The notes under the pieces were generated by a model. It ran no database searches and was not told the origin of the DNA. It saw only the letters and a program-made list of their open reading frames with translations. Source: Bog-159 sp963843255 (GTDB lineage: Bacteria; Acidobacteriota; Terriglobia; Bryobacterales; Bryobacteraceae). From it: a stretch of DNA of 64,000 bases. Of this stretch, positions 16,369 through 23,901 are shown piece after piece. Made by a program: the position numbers and the translations under genes. Position 1 is the stretch's first letter. The number at the start of each line of letters is the position of its first letter. The DNA lies in the NCBI GenBank assembly GCA_963843255.1, contig CAWJJQ010000008.1, forward strand, positions 581,867-645,866. Direction: 5' to 3'.

Positions 16369-18369
16369 ATGCGCTCTTTGTGGATCCTGTTGCTTTTATC
16401 CGGCGCCCCAGTTCTCCGTGCTGGTGATCAGCCGTCCAAGCCCGGTGACAGCCCTGCGGGTGAGGCGGCTCTTTTTGGCGACATGCCTGTGGTGGAAACC
16501 GCCTCGCTGCACGCGCAAACGCTTGCCGATGCCCCGGCCAGCGTGACGGTGATTACCGCGGAGGATATACGTAAATACGGCTACCGCACCCTGGGCGATG
16601 TACTGGCCTCGGCGCGCGGGTTTACAGTGGCCAGCAATCGCATCTCGCAATCGTCGGGGGTGCGGGGGTTCGCCGTACCAGGCGATTACAATACCTGCTT
16701 CCTGGTGATGATCAACGGCCATCCCATGACCGAGATCGCGGCCGATTCAAACGGTTTTTTCGGGCAGGATTTTGGGCTGGATCTGGACATCGTGGAACGT
16801 ATTGAGATCATCCGCGGTCCCAGCTCGGCTTTATACGGCAGTAATGGCATCCTGGCCACCATCAACCTGATCACCAAGACGCCGGCGGAAAGCCCGCATT
16901 GGTCGGCCAGCACCGAAACCGGCTTCGGCGCCGAGCAGAAGGCGGTGTTGATGGGGTCCTTCGACCTCGGACGAGGAGCCAACCTCCTGGTGGAAGGGTC
17001 CGGATTCTATACCGGCGGGCAGAACCTGCTGCTGCCTGGCCTCGACTCACTCGCTCCAAATGACGGAGTTGCCAACCACGTGGACGCGCAGGGCGGGTAC
17101 CACAGCTTCGTGAACCTCCAATGGGGTGGCTGGAACTTCACCAGCTACTTCAACAATCACCGGGTGCGCGCGTCCATCCTGGGCGATGGTACGGAGTTCA
17201 ACGACCAGGGGCAGTTTGTTCAGACCGCGCGCAATTTCGCGGGCGCCAGCTACACCCACGATTACGGCAACGGAGGCGAGCTGCGGTGGCAGCTTTTCTA
17301 CGACCAGATGCGCTACGCCGACCGGTACGATTACCTGGTGAATCCCGGTATAGTGGACAACCGGGACCAAGTCCACGGAGATTGGATCGATTCGCAGATC
17401 ACCTACAGCGACGAGTTGCCGCACATCGGGTTGTTGACCCTGGGACTCAGCGCCAAAGTGGAATTGCGAGACCTGGTGGAGAATGCCGATTTCCAGCCGG
17501 ACCAGAACGTCAATTTAAGCGTCAACCCCACGGACCGGACGCTGGCTCCGTTTGTGCAGCAGGAATGGAATTTGGCCCGCAACTGGACGCTTTATTTGGG
17601 GGCGCGGTTCGACGTCTCGCACAACTACGGCAGTTTTCTCTCCCCCCGCGCTGCCCTGGTGTACCGGCCCACCACGCGCACCTCGTACAAACTGGTCTAT
17701 GGACGCCCGTTCCGCACTCCCAGCGTTTACGAAGCCTACTACGCCGACGGCATCAGTCAATTACCGAACCCCGCCTTGAGGCCCGAAACCGCGGAAGCGT
17801 TCGAGGCCTCCGCGGAACATAAGATCGGCAAGTCCGCGTATGCCTTGGTCAATGGCTACCATTACGAGCTCGATTCGGTGATCCAGGCAGTCTTTATTTC
17901 GCAGGCGGTGCTGCAGTACCAAAACTGCGGCGCACGCAGATCGGATGGCGTCGAGTTCGAGCTGGGCGGACATTTGAAACCCTGGCTCGAGACCACCGCC
18001 AGCCTGACATTCGACCGCACGGTGGATGTACTGCATCACGATGACTTACCGAACGCCCCGGGGGAGATGGCCAAAGTGCGGGGTGCGGTGCCGCTCTTTC
18101 GCGACCGCATCTACTTCAGTACCGACTTCCAGTACATCAGCGCGCGCGACACTCTATCCGAGAGCAGTACGCGGCCGGTGGCTTTGTTGAACGCCACGCT
18201 ATCCAGCAAGCGGCTCCTGCGCGGCTTCGATTTTGTGGCGGGTGTCCGGAACGCGCTCAATTGGGGCTATGCCGATCCCATCGCGCTGCCGCTGGATGCT
18301 TCGGTCGATCAAATGCCCGCTTATGGCCGCACGGCATTTCTGAAAGTGATCTGGAGGCAAGGCGAATAA
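16369..18369 (+). CDS. TonB-dependent outer-membrane receptor
   Basis: A 666-residue receptor with a signal peptide (MRSLWILLLLSGAPVLRAG). A TonB-box-like stretch precedes the plug domain, which has PASVTVITAEDIRKYGYRT, VFLVMINGHP-like LVMINGHP, and VERIEIIRGPSSALYGSNG. The remaining roughly 480 residues are the 22-strand barrel. Its small size and plug resemble siderophore, cobalamin or copper receptors of the IRON/BtuB/OprC group, but the ligand cannot be read from the sequence. It is the first gene of a tight + strand cluster: the next gene, a periplasmic binding protein, begins eight bases after the stop. A role in ligand delivery to sensors is inferred from this context. Confidence 0.9.
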   Translation: MRSLWILLLLSGAPVLRAGDQPSKPGDSPAGEAALFGDMPVVETASLHAQTLADAPASVTVITAEDIRKYGYRTLGDVLASARGFTVASNRISQSSGVRGFAVPGDYNTCFLVMINGHPMTEIAADSNGFFGQDFGLDLDIVERIEIIRGPSSALYGSNGILATINLITKTPAESPHWSASTETGFGAEQKAVLMGSFDLGRGANLLVEGSGFYTGGQNLLLPGLDSLAPNDGVANHVDAQGGYHSFVNLQWGGWNFTSYFNNHRVRASILGDGTEFNDQGQFVQTARNFAGASYTHDYGNGGELRWQLFYDQMRYADRYDYLVNPGIVDNRDQVHGDWIDSQITYSDELPHIGLLTLGLSAKVELRDLVENADFQPDQNVNLSVNPTDRTLAPFVQQEWNLARNWTLYLGARFDVSHNYGSFLSPRAALVYRPTTRTSYKLVYGRPFRTPSVYEAYYADGISQLPNPALRPETAEAFEASAEHKIGKSAYALVNGYHYELDSVIQAVFISQAVLQYQNCGARRSDGVEFELGGHLKPWLETTASLTFDRTVDVLHHDDLPNAPGEMAKVRGAVPLFRDRIYFSTDFQYISARDTLSESSTRPVALLNATLSSKRLLRGFDFVAGVRNALNWGYADPIALPLDASVDQMPAYGRTAFLKVIWRQGE

Positions 18370-18376
18370 GGACTTC

Positions 18377-19300
18377 ATGCTTTCCCGCCGATCCATATTG
18401 TTCGCCTCGCCGGCCGCCTTCTGCTGCCGCGGACTGCTAATCCCTGCGCGCGCTGCCACTGGCGCCGGAAAACGCGTCGCGGTAATTTTCCCACCGGCTC
18501 TGGACCCCTGCGCGGAGGCGGTGGAGGGCTTCCGGCTGCGTCTGGCTGGTAGTGAAATTACCGTCGCATTGCTCGACGTGAACAAGTCTGGGTTGACGGC
18601 CGAGGAATTCACCAGAAAGCCGGCCGCGGTCGTAGCAGTGGGGTCCGAAGCGGTCGAGGCGATGCTCGCGCAAACACCGGCCGCCGTCTCCATTTCCACC
18701 ATGACGCTCGAAGCCGATCATCCCGCGGCGCCCCGCTCCACACGGCCCCGCGCGGCCGTCTATCTGGATATACCGGTGCGCGCCCAGGTCGCCGAACTGC
18801 GCAAACTGTTTCCCGAGAAAACGCGCATCGGGGTGATTCGAAATCCCAACCGGGGAGCTCCCACGGTCGCCCAAATCCGCGGCCAGGGTGCCGAGTTCGC
18901 TTCTCTTCAAATCGCCGATTGCGCCACCCCGGACGAATTGTTGCCGGCCTTTCTGTCCTTGCGCAAGCGCGTGGATTTCGTCATCTGCCTTCCCGATGGC
19001 ACTCTCTATAACGGCGCTACGGCGCGGCCGCTGATCATGGCCTCACTCGAAAACCGCCTGCCCCTGGTAGGGTTCTCGCCGGCATTCGTGCGCGCCGGGG
19101 CCGCGGTGGGAGTCTGGCCCGACTACCGGGCGATCGGCCAGCAGACCGCCGACCTGGTCCGGCACTGCCTGGATGCAACGGATTGTCCCGTCTCGGAGAA
19201 TCCCAAGAAGATCAATGTCGCGGTGAACGCCAAAATCCTGCGCATGCTCGGCATCGAGTTTGCGGCCGCCTCAAATCCCGACCTGGTGGTCCTCAGGTGA
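18377..19300 (+). CDS. Periplasmic binding protein, ABC_sub_bind (PF04392) type
   Basis: A 307-residue exported protein (RRSILFASPAAFCCRGLLIPARA leader, part shown as RRSILFASPAAFCC). It has the two-lobed pattern of the PF04392 group: KRVAVIFPPALD, VAVGSEAVEAM, a central FPEKTRIGVIRNPN start of the second subdomain, VDFVICLPDGTLYN and RLPLVGFSPAFVRAGAAVGVWPDY (split here as RLPLVGFSPAFV and GAAVGVWPDY). Family members bind small ligands, often amino acids or tryptophan-like compounds. No permease or ATPase is nearby. The stop overlaps the GTG of the histidine kinase that follows, so it probably works as the periplasmic ligand-binding partner of that kinase. Confidence 0.82.
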   Translation: MLSRRSILFASPAAFCCRGLLIPARAATGAGKRVAVIFPPALDPCAEAVEGFRLRLAGSEITVALLDVNKSGLTAEEFTRKPAAVVAVGSEAVEAMLAQTPAAVSISTMTLEADHPAAPRSTRPRAAVYLDIPVRAQVAELRKLFPEKTRIGVIRNPNRGAPTVAQIRGQGAEFASLQIADCATPDELLPAFLSLRKRVDFVICLPDGTLYNGATARPLIMASLENRLPLVGFSPAFVRAGAAVGVWPDYRAIGQQTADLVRHCLDATDCPVSENPKKINVAVNAKILRMLGIEFAAASNPDLVVLR

Positions 19301-21171
19301 ATATTTTCAAAACCGTGAAGGCGCCCCGCGTGCGCGATTTCCTTGTACAACTCAGGACCCGGTTTTCGGCCAGCCTGCTCGCCCAGGGACTGACCGCCAC
19401 GGTCGCCCTGCACACCATTTCCGCGGGTCTCCTACTCGCCGTGTTCTTCCTCTTTGGCGAGCGCGCCATGGAAGGCCAATTGGAGTTGCGCGGCCAATCC
19501 ATCGCCCAATTCCTGGCCAACGAGCTGCAGTTTTCCTTACTGGTCGGCGACCGCGCTGAGATGAAGCGCGTACTGGAGGCATCTTCCGGCGATCAGGACC
19601 TTCTTTTCCTGGAAGTCCTCAGCGCCTCAGGTGAACGCATGTGCGCCCTGGGCCGGACCGAACTTCTGGCAGGCCTCCCGCGCGCCGCCGCGACACTGGG
19701 AGGATTCGCTACCCCGGTCCGCTCGGTACAGGCGGATTCCATCGAGATTCGCGTGCCCGTGCTGTCGCCCAACCGGGACCGGCTGCTCGAGTGGGAGCCA
19801 TCGCAGGGCGGCCGTTCCGTTCTGGGAGCCCTGCGCATGGGCCTCTCGAAACAGAAGCAGCGTTCCCTGTTCCGGCGCATGTTGCTGGGGGGTGTGGTGG
19901 TTCTGGTTTTCGGCCTGGCGGTCTTGTGCGGAGCTCAGTATTGGGGTCTGCGGCGCTTGGTGGGGCCGCTCGACACCCTGGTGGGCGTCACCCGCCGTAT
20001 CGGCGCCGGAGACCTGGGCTACCGGGCGCACGTCGATCGCACCGATGAAGTGGGACAACTGGCCGCGGCTTTCAACGCCATGGTGGAGCGTCTGGGCGAC
20101 TCTACCGTCTCCAAGGACTATGTCGACAACATCTTGCGCTCCATGGGCGAGGCCCTGATCGTGACCGATCGCGCGGGTCGCATCCAGCGCGTGAATCCCA
20201 GGGCCACGGAAATGTTGGGATACCCCGAGGCGGAGCTGATGGGAGTCCCGGCCATCGATCTGGTGGAGGAAGGCGAAGCGCCTGTAGCCGCCAGCGCCGA
20301 ACGAACCTATCGCACCCGCGAAGGACACCCCGTTCCGGTCCTGTTATCCGCCGCGGAACTCAGGAATGCGTCGGGAGAACCCGAGGGATTTGTGTGGCTG
20401 GCCCAGGATATGAGCCAGCTCAAGCGGATCCAGGCGGAGCTGATGAGCGCCCGGGATATTGCCCAGGAAGCCAATCGGGCCAAGAGCGTTTTCCTGGCCA
20501 ACATGAGCCACGAGCTGCGCACTCCCCTCAATGCCATCATCGGGTACAGCCAGATGCTGCGCGAAGATTATGTCGCGCCGGGACAGGAGCAGGTCTGCGC
20601 CGACCTGGAGAAGATCGAGCGCTCCGGCCATCTTCTGCTGGGTATCATCAACGATATTTTGGATCTGTCGAAAATCGAAGCCGGGCGTGAGACGGTCAAA
20701 CCTCAAAATGTGGACGTAGCCTTAGTACTGCAGGACGTCTGCGGCGCCGTGCAGCCCCTGGCGCGGCAGCAGGGGAATGTGCTCGAAGTGGACTGTCCGG
20801 AGCACGCCCGCCTGGCCTACGCGGATCTGTCGAAGTTCCGGCAGAGCCTGTTGAATCTGGTAAACAACGCCTGCAAGTTCACCGAGAACGGACGGATCTC
20901 GGTGGCAGTCGACACGGTGCGCAATGCCGAAGGCCAGTGGACCGAGGTGCACGTCTCCGATACCGGGATCGGCATCGCGCCGCGAGACCTGGGGAAGCTG
21001 TTTCAGCCCTTCTCCCAGGTGGATGGCTCGTCCACTCGCAAGCACAGCGGCACCGGGTTGGGCCTGGCCATCAGCAAAAAATTCTGCCAGATGATGGGCG
21101 GCGACATCACCGTCGAGAGCGAACCAGGCCGGGGATCCCGCTTTTCCATCCGGCTGCCGGCGGGAAGGTGA
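19297..21171 (+). CDS. Membrane sensor histidine kinase (TM-sensor-TM-HAMP-PAS-HisKA-HATPase)
   Basis: A 624-residue kinase starting at GTG 19297, which overlaps the upstream stop as GTGA; the open frame from 19183 is an overlap with the previous gene. Order: TM1 near residues 28-48 (HTISAGLLLAVFFLF), a periplasmic sensor of about 120 residues, TM2 (LLGGVVVLVFGLAVLCG), HAMP (PLDTLVGVTRRIGAGDLGY), and PAS from about residue 272 (DNILRSMGEALIVTD). HisKA follows with phospho-acceptor His405 in NMSHELRTPLN, then HATPase with NLVNNACKF, DTGIGI and GTGLGLAIS. No receiver is fused. From the PAS onward it is strikingly similar to the second kinase at 23894. Confidence 0.93.
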   Translation: MNIFKTVKAPRVRDFLVQLRTRFSASLLAQGLTATVALHTISAGLLLAVFFLFGERAMEGQLELRGQSIAQFLANELQFSLLVGDRAEMKRVLEASSGDQDLLFLEVLSASGERMCALGRTELLAGLPRAAATLGGFATPVRSVQADSIEIRVPVLSPNRDRLLEWEPSQGGRSVLGALRMGLSKQKQRSLFRRMLLGGVVVLVFGLAVLCGAQYWGLRRLVGPLDTLVGVTRRIGAGDLGYRAHVDRTDEVGQLAAAFNAMVERLGDSTVSKDYVDNILRSMGEALIVTDRAGRIQRVNPRATEMLGYPEAELMGVPAIDLVEEGEAPVAASAERTYRTREGHPVPVLLSAAELRNASGEPEGFVWLAQDMSQLKRIQAELMSARDIAQEANRAKSVFLANMSHELRTPLNAIIGYSQMLREDYVAPGQEQVCADLEKIERSGHLLLGIINDILDLSKIEAGRETVKPQNVDVALVLQDVCGAVQPLARQQGNVLEVDCPEHARLAYADLSKFRQSLLNLVNNACKFTENGRISVAVDTVRNAEGQWTEVHVSDTGIGIAPRDLGKLFQPFSQVDGSSTRKHSGTGLGLAISKKFCQMMGGDITVESEPGRGSRFSIRLPAGR

Positions 21172-21267
21172 CCGCGCAGCCGCACCCCATCGATCCCTGT
21201 CGGCACTAAAGTCCTTCGTCGGATGCGCCGATATCCATACTATGGACCGCAATACGGGGAAGTGCGC

Positions 21268-22194
21268 ATGAAGAGTCTTCTCCAGCGAATGCCGGCCCTG
21301 GCGGCAGCGTGGATCGTGGCGGGAGTGCCCTTTCTCCGGGGCGCGGATGCAAACCCCCAGGACCTGGTCCGGTTTCGCGTGGCCGTGTCCACCAGCACGG
21401 TGGAGGGCGTCAACGCCAACGACGCGCGCGCCGCGATCAAGATCTGGGCGGATCTGTTCATGCAGCACCTGGGGCTGGACGCGGTTGGCGAAAGGGCCAT
21501 TCTGATGACGCCCGACCAGTTGGTGCATGCGGTGCGGAGCGACAAAGTGGACGCGTTTTCGGTCACCACCCCGGAGTATTCGCAGATATCCTCCTACGTG
21601 GACCGCGCGCTGATCATCGGGGACGAAACCGAAGTCAAGGCCGGCAACCAGTATCTGCTGCTGGTGAACGCACAGAGCGGTTTCAGCAAGCTACCGGATT
21701 TGCGCGGCCGTAATCTGATTATCCATAAGGGCGTCCGTACTTGCCTGGCGGGTATGTGGCTCGACACTTTGCTGTCCGAAGCAGGATTGGGAAGTACCGA
21801 TCAGTTCTTCGGACAGGTCACCGCCGAAGGCAAACCTGCGATGGCGGTCTTGCCGGTCTTCTTTCGCCGGGCCGATGCCGCCCTGGTCACCCAGCGCGAG
21901 TTTGAAGGGATGTGCGAAATGAATCCCCAACTGGGAAAGAGCCTGCGGGTCCTGGCCACCTCGCCGAAGATGATTCACTCCTTCCTGCTATTTCACAAGG
22001 ACTGTCCACCACAGGTTAAGGCTCGGCTTAAGGATGCCATGCTGGGGTTCCATGAGTCCACCGCCGGCAAGCAGATTCTGACACTTTGGCAAAGCCGGCG
22101 CCTGGTTGCGACGGACGCTTCCGTGCTGCGCGATGCGCTCGACATGATCGCCTCCTACGAGCGGATTAAGAGCCGCAAGGGAACCAGGCAGTGA
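21268..22194 (+). CDS. PhnD/SsuA-like periplasmic binding protein
   Basis: A 308-residue exported protein. The ATG at 21268 is chosen because the signal peptide begins there (LLQRMPALAAAWIVAGVPFL). The pattern is that of phosphonate/phosphite-binding-like proteins: VRFRVAVSTSTVEGV, AAIKIWADLFMQHLGL, VDAFSVTTPEYSQI, DLRGRNLIIHKG, ADAALVTQREF and a C-terminal ATSPKMIHSFLLFHKDCP. No phosphonate transport genes are adjacent. It sits between a histidine kinase and a TolC-family gene, so it may be a second ligand sensor of the cluster. The gap of 96 bases after the kinase contains a CCATACTATGG palindrome (21235-21245) but no clear promoter. Confidence 0.78.
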   Translation: MKSLLQRMPALAAAWIVAGVPFLRGADANPQDLVRFRVAVSTSTVEGVNANDARAAIKIWADLFMQHLGLDAVGERAILMTPDQLVHAVRSDKVDAFSVTTPEYSQISSYVDRALIIGDETEVKAGNQYLLLVNAQSGFSKLPDLRGRNLIIHKGVRTCLAGMWLDTLLSEAGLGSTDQFFGQVTAEGKPAMAVLPVFFRRADAALVTQREFEGMCEMNPQLGKSLRVLATSPKMIHSFLLFHKDCPPQVKARLKDAMLGFHESTAGKQILTLWQSRRLVATDASVLRDALDMIASYERIKSRKGTRQ

Positions 22195-22244
22195 TCCTGT
22201 GCGGCGGGATAAAGTAACTGCCGGAGGCTGCCGATAAGTGTGGT

Positions 22245-23828
22245 ATGCAGCGCACTCGGCGGCTTCTTAACCTCTCGTGTACGGCACTTTGGAGCGTCCT
22301 GACCTTGGCGGCCCCGCCCGCGTCGGCCGCCCCGGATGAGGTGGGCGCATCGAGCCCGCCTGTGGTTGAAACCGCGGCGGAAGCCGGCCAGTTGCTCAGT
22401 CTCGGGCAATGCCTGGATGTGGCGCTTCGAATGAGCCACCGGCGGCCTGTCTCCCGCTTCTCCCTGCTGCTGGCCGAGGCGCAGCATCGGCAGGCGCTGG
22501 CCGGTTACTGGCCGCAAGTGACGGGCAAAGCCGGGGTGGAGCGCTTAAGCGATCCCCTGAATTTCATCTTTCCCGGTACGTCCGTTCAGGTTCCCGCGCA
22601 GACGATCAGCATTCCCGGCGGATCCATGGTGGTGACCATCCCGGCCAACGCTTTCGCGCCCGGATTTCCTCCCAGCAGCATCCAGATGCCGGTGAATTTC
22701 CCGAACCAGACCATCCACACAGCCGCGCAGAACTTTGCCGTGCCCCAACAGAACGTCAATGTGCTCGACCCCAATGTCGCCATGGGTTCGCTGAATATGA
22801 ACTGGCTGCTCTTCGATGGGGGGATGCGTAAAGGCTATCGGGAACAGTCGGCCGGTTTTGTGGACGCCATGCGCCAGGAGGCCCGCCGTACCGATCTCGA
22901 GATCGTCGATAGCGTGAAGCAAATGTACTGGGGAGCGGTACTGGCCCGCCAGTTGCACCGGCTGGGAACCGAGACCCTGGCCCGCATGGAAGCCACTCTC
23001 CGCCTTACCGAAGGCATGTATCAGGGAGGCGCCGGCAAGGTAACCAAGGCGGACTACCTGGATAACCAGGTGATGGTGGAATCTCTACGCGCGCTGGTGG
23101 CCGGACTGGAGAAAAACGAGGCTATGTCCGCGGCGGCCCTGGCCAACACCATGGGCATGCCCTGGAATGCTTCCGTCCAGCCGTCCGCGCAGGCTATTCC
23201 CTTCGATCCTGCCACACCGGATGTGGAGCGGCTGGTCGGCATGTCTTACGAGTTCAGCCCGGACTGGGCCAGGCTGGAGGCCGGCATCCGCGCGGCCCAG
23301 GGCGCCGTCACCACCGCCCAAAGCGGATATTATCCGAAACTCGCGCTGACCGGCGAACTCCATCGCTTGTGGAATGGCGGCTATCGCGGGGGGCTGGCCA
23401 CGGATCAGAACATGAGTGGCTGGACCGCCGGAGCGGGGCTCGAAATTCCCCTTTTCAACGGCTCCCTCACCCGGAATCAGGTTAGCGAAATGCTGGCGCG
23501 GGTCGATCAACTTAAGGAGACCCGTTTCCTCTTGCGGGAAGGCCTGGGTTTGCGGATCAAGGATCTGGTCCTGGGATTGGATGCCGCGGTCAAGTCCAGC
23601 CGGGCTACCGAACGCGCCATGCAGGCCGCGCGGGATAATCGCGACCTCAACGAACGCGCTTACCAGAACGAGCTGGTGGAAACCGAGAAAGTCATCCGGT
23701 CGCAGCTAATGGAAGCGCTTATGGCCGCGCAGCATGACAAATCGCGATACGACTGCGTGGCGCTCGAATCCGAACTCAGCCTGGCGGTGGGCACGGAAGT
23801 CAGCGAAAGACTGCGCGCCAAGCCCTAA
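22245..23828 (+). CDS. TolC-family outer-membrane efflux protein
   Basis: A 527-residue protein with signal peptide (LLNLSCTALWSVLTLAAPPASAA) and the two OEP repeats of TolC proteins: an N-terminal helical hairpin region (LSLGQCLDVALRMSHRRP, shortened here) and a C-terminal copy (DWARLEAGIRAAQGAVTTAQ, YYPKLALTGEL, GLEIPLFNGSLTRNQVSE). An unusual insert near residues 105-180 is rich in Pro, Asn, Gln and Val, with repeated FP/VP motifs, and lies where the first outer-membrane strand pair is expected. TolC proteins form periplasm-spanning exit ducts with an inner-membrane pump. No pump gene lies in this cluster; the split MacB operon at 32770 could supply one, which is conjecture. Confidence 0.88.
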   Translation: MQRTRRLLNLSCTALWSVLTLAAPPASAAPDEVGASSPPVVETAAEAGQLLSLGQCLDVALRMSHRRPVSRFSLLLAEAQHRQALAGYWPQVTGKAGVERLSDPLNFIFPGTSVQVPAQTISIPGGSMVVTIPANAFAPGFPPSSIQMPVNFPNQTIHTAAQNFAVPQQNVNVLDPNVAMGSLNMNWLLFDGGMRKGYREQSAGFVDAMRQEARRTDLEIVDSVKQMYWGAVLARQLHRLGTETLARMEATLRLTEGMYQGGAGKVTKADYLDNQVMVESLRALVAGLEKNEAMSAAALANTMGMPWNASVQPSAQAIPFDPATPDVERLVGMSYEFSPDWARLEAGIRAAQGAVTTAQSGYYPKLALTGELHRLWNGGYRGGLATDQNMSGWTAGAGLEIPLFNGSLTRNQVSEMLARVDQLKETRFLLREGLGLRIKDLVLGLDAAVKSSRATERAMQAARDNRDLNERAYQNELVETEKVIRSQLMEALMAAQHDKSRYDCVALESELSLAVGTEVSERLRAKP

Positions 23829-23841
23829 AAGGGAAGACACC

Positions 23842-23901
23842 ATGCGTCAGCCTGCTTTCACGAAATCGCGGTCTGCCAGGTGTCCCGGCACCTATGCGTG
23901 A
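23842..23901 (+). CDS. Possible 19-residue leader peptide coupled to the second histidine kinase
   Basis: ATG 23842 is preceded by AAAGGGAAG at a good distance. Nineteen codons follow, ending in TGA at 23899-23901. The kinase ATG at 23894 lies inside the last codons, giving an 8-base overlap. The kinase ATG itself has no ribosome site, so coupled re-initiation from this leader is plausible. The peptide shows no run of one amino acid as in classic attenuators. It could also be a chance reading frame. Confidence 0.35.
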   Translation: MRQPAFTKSRSARCPGTYA

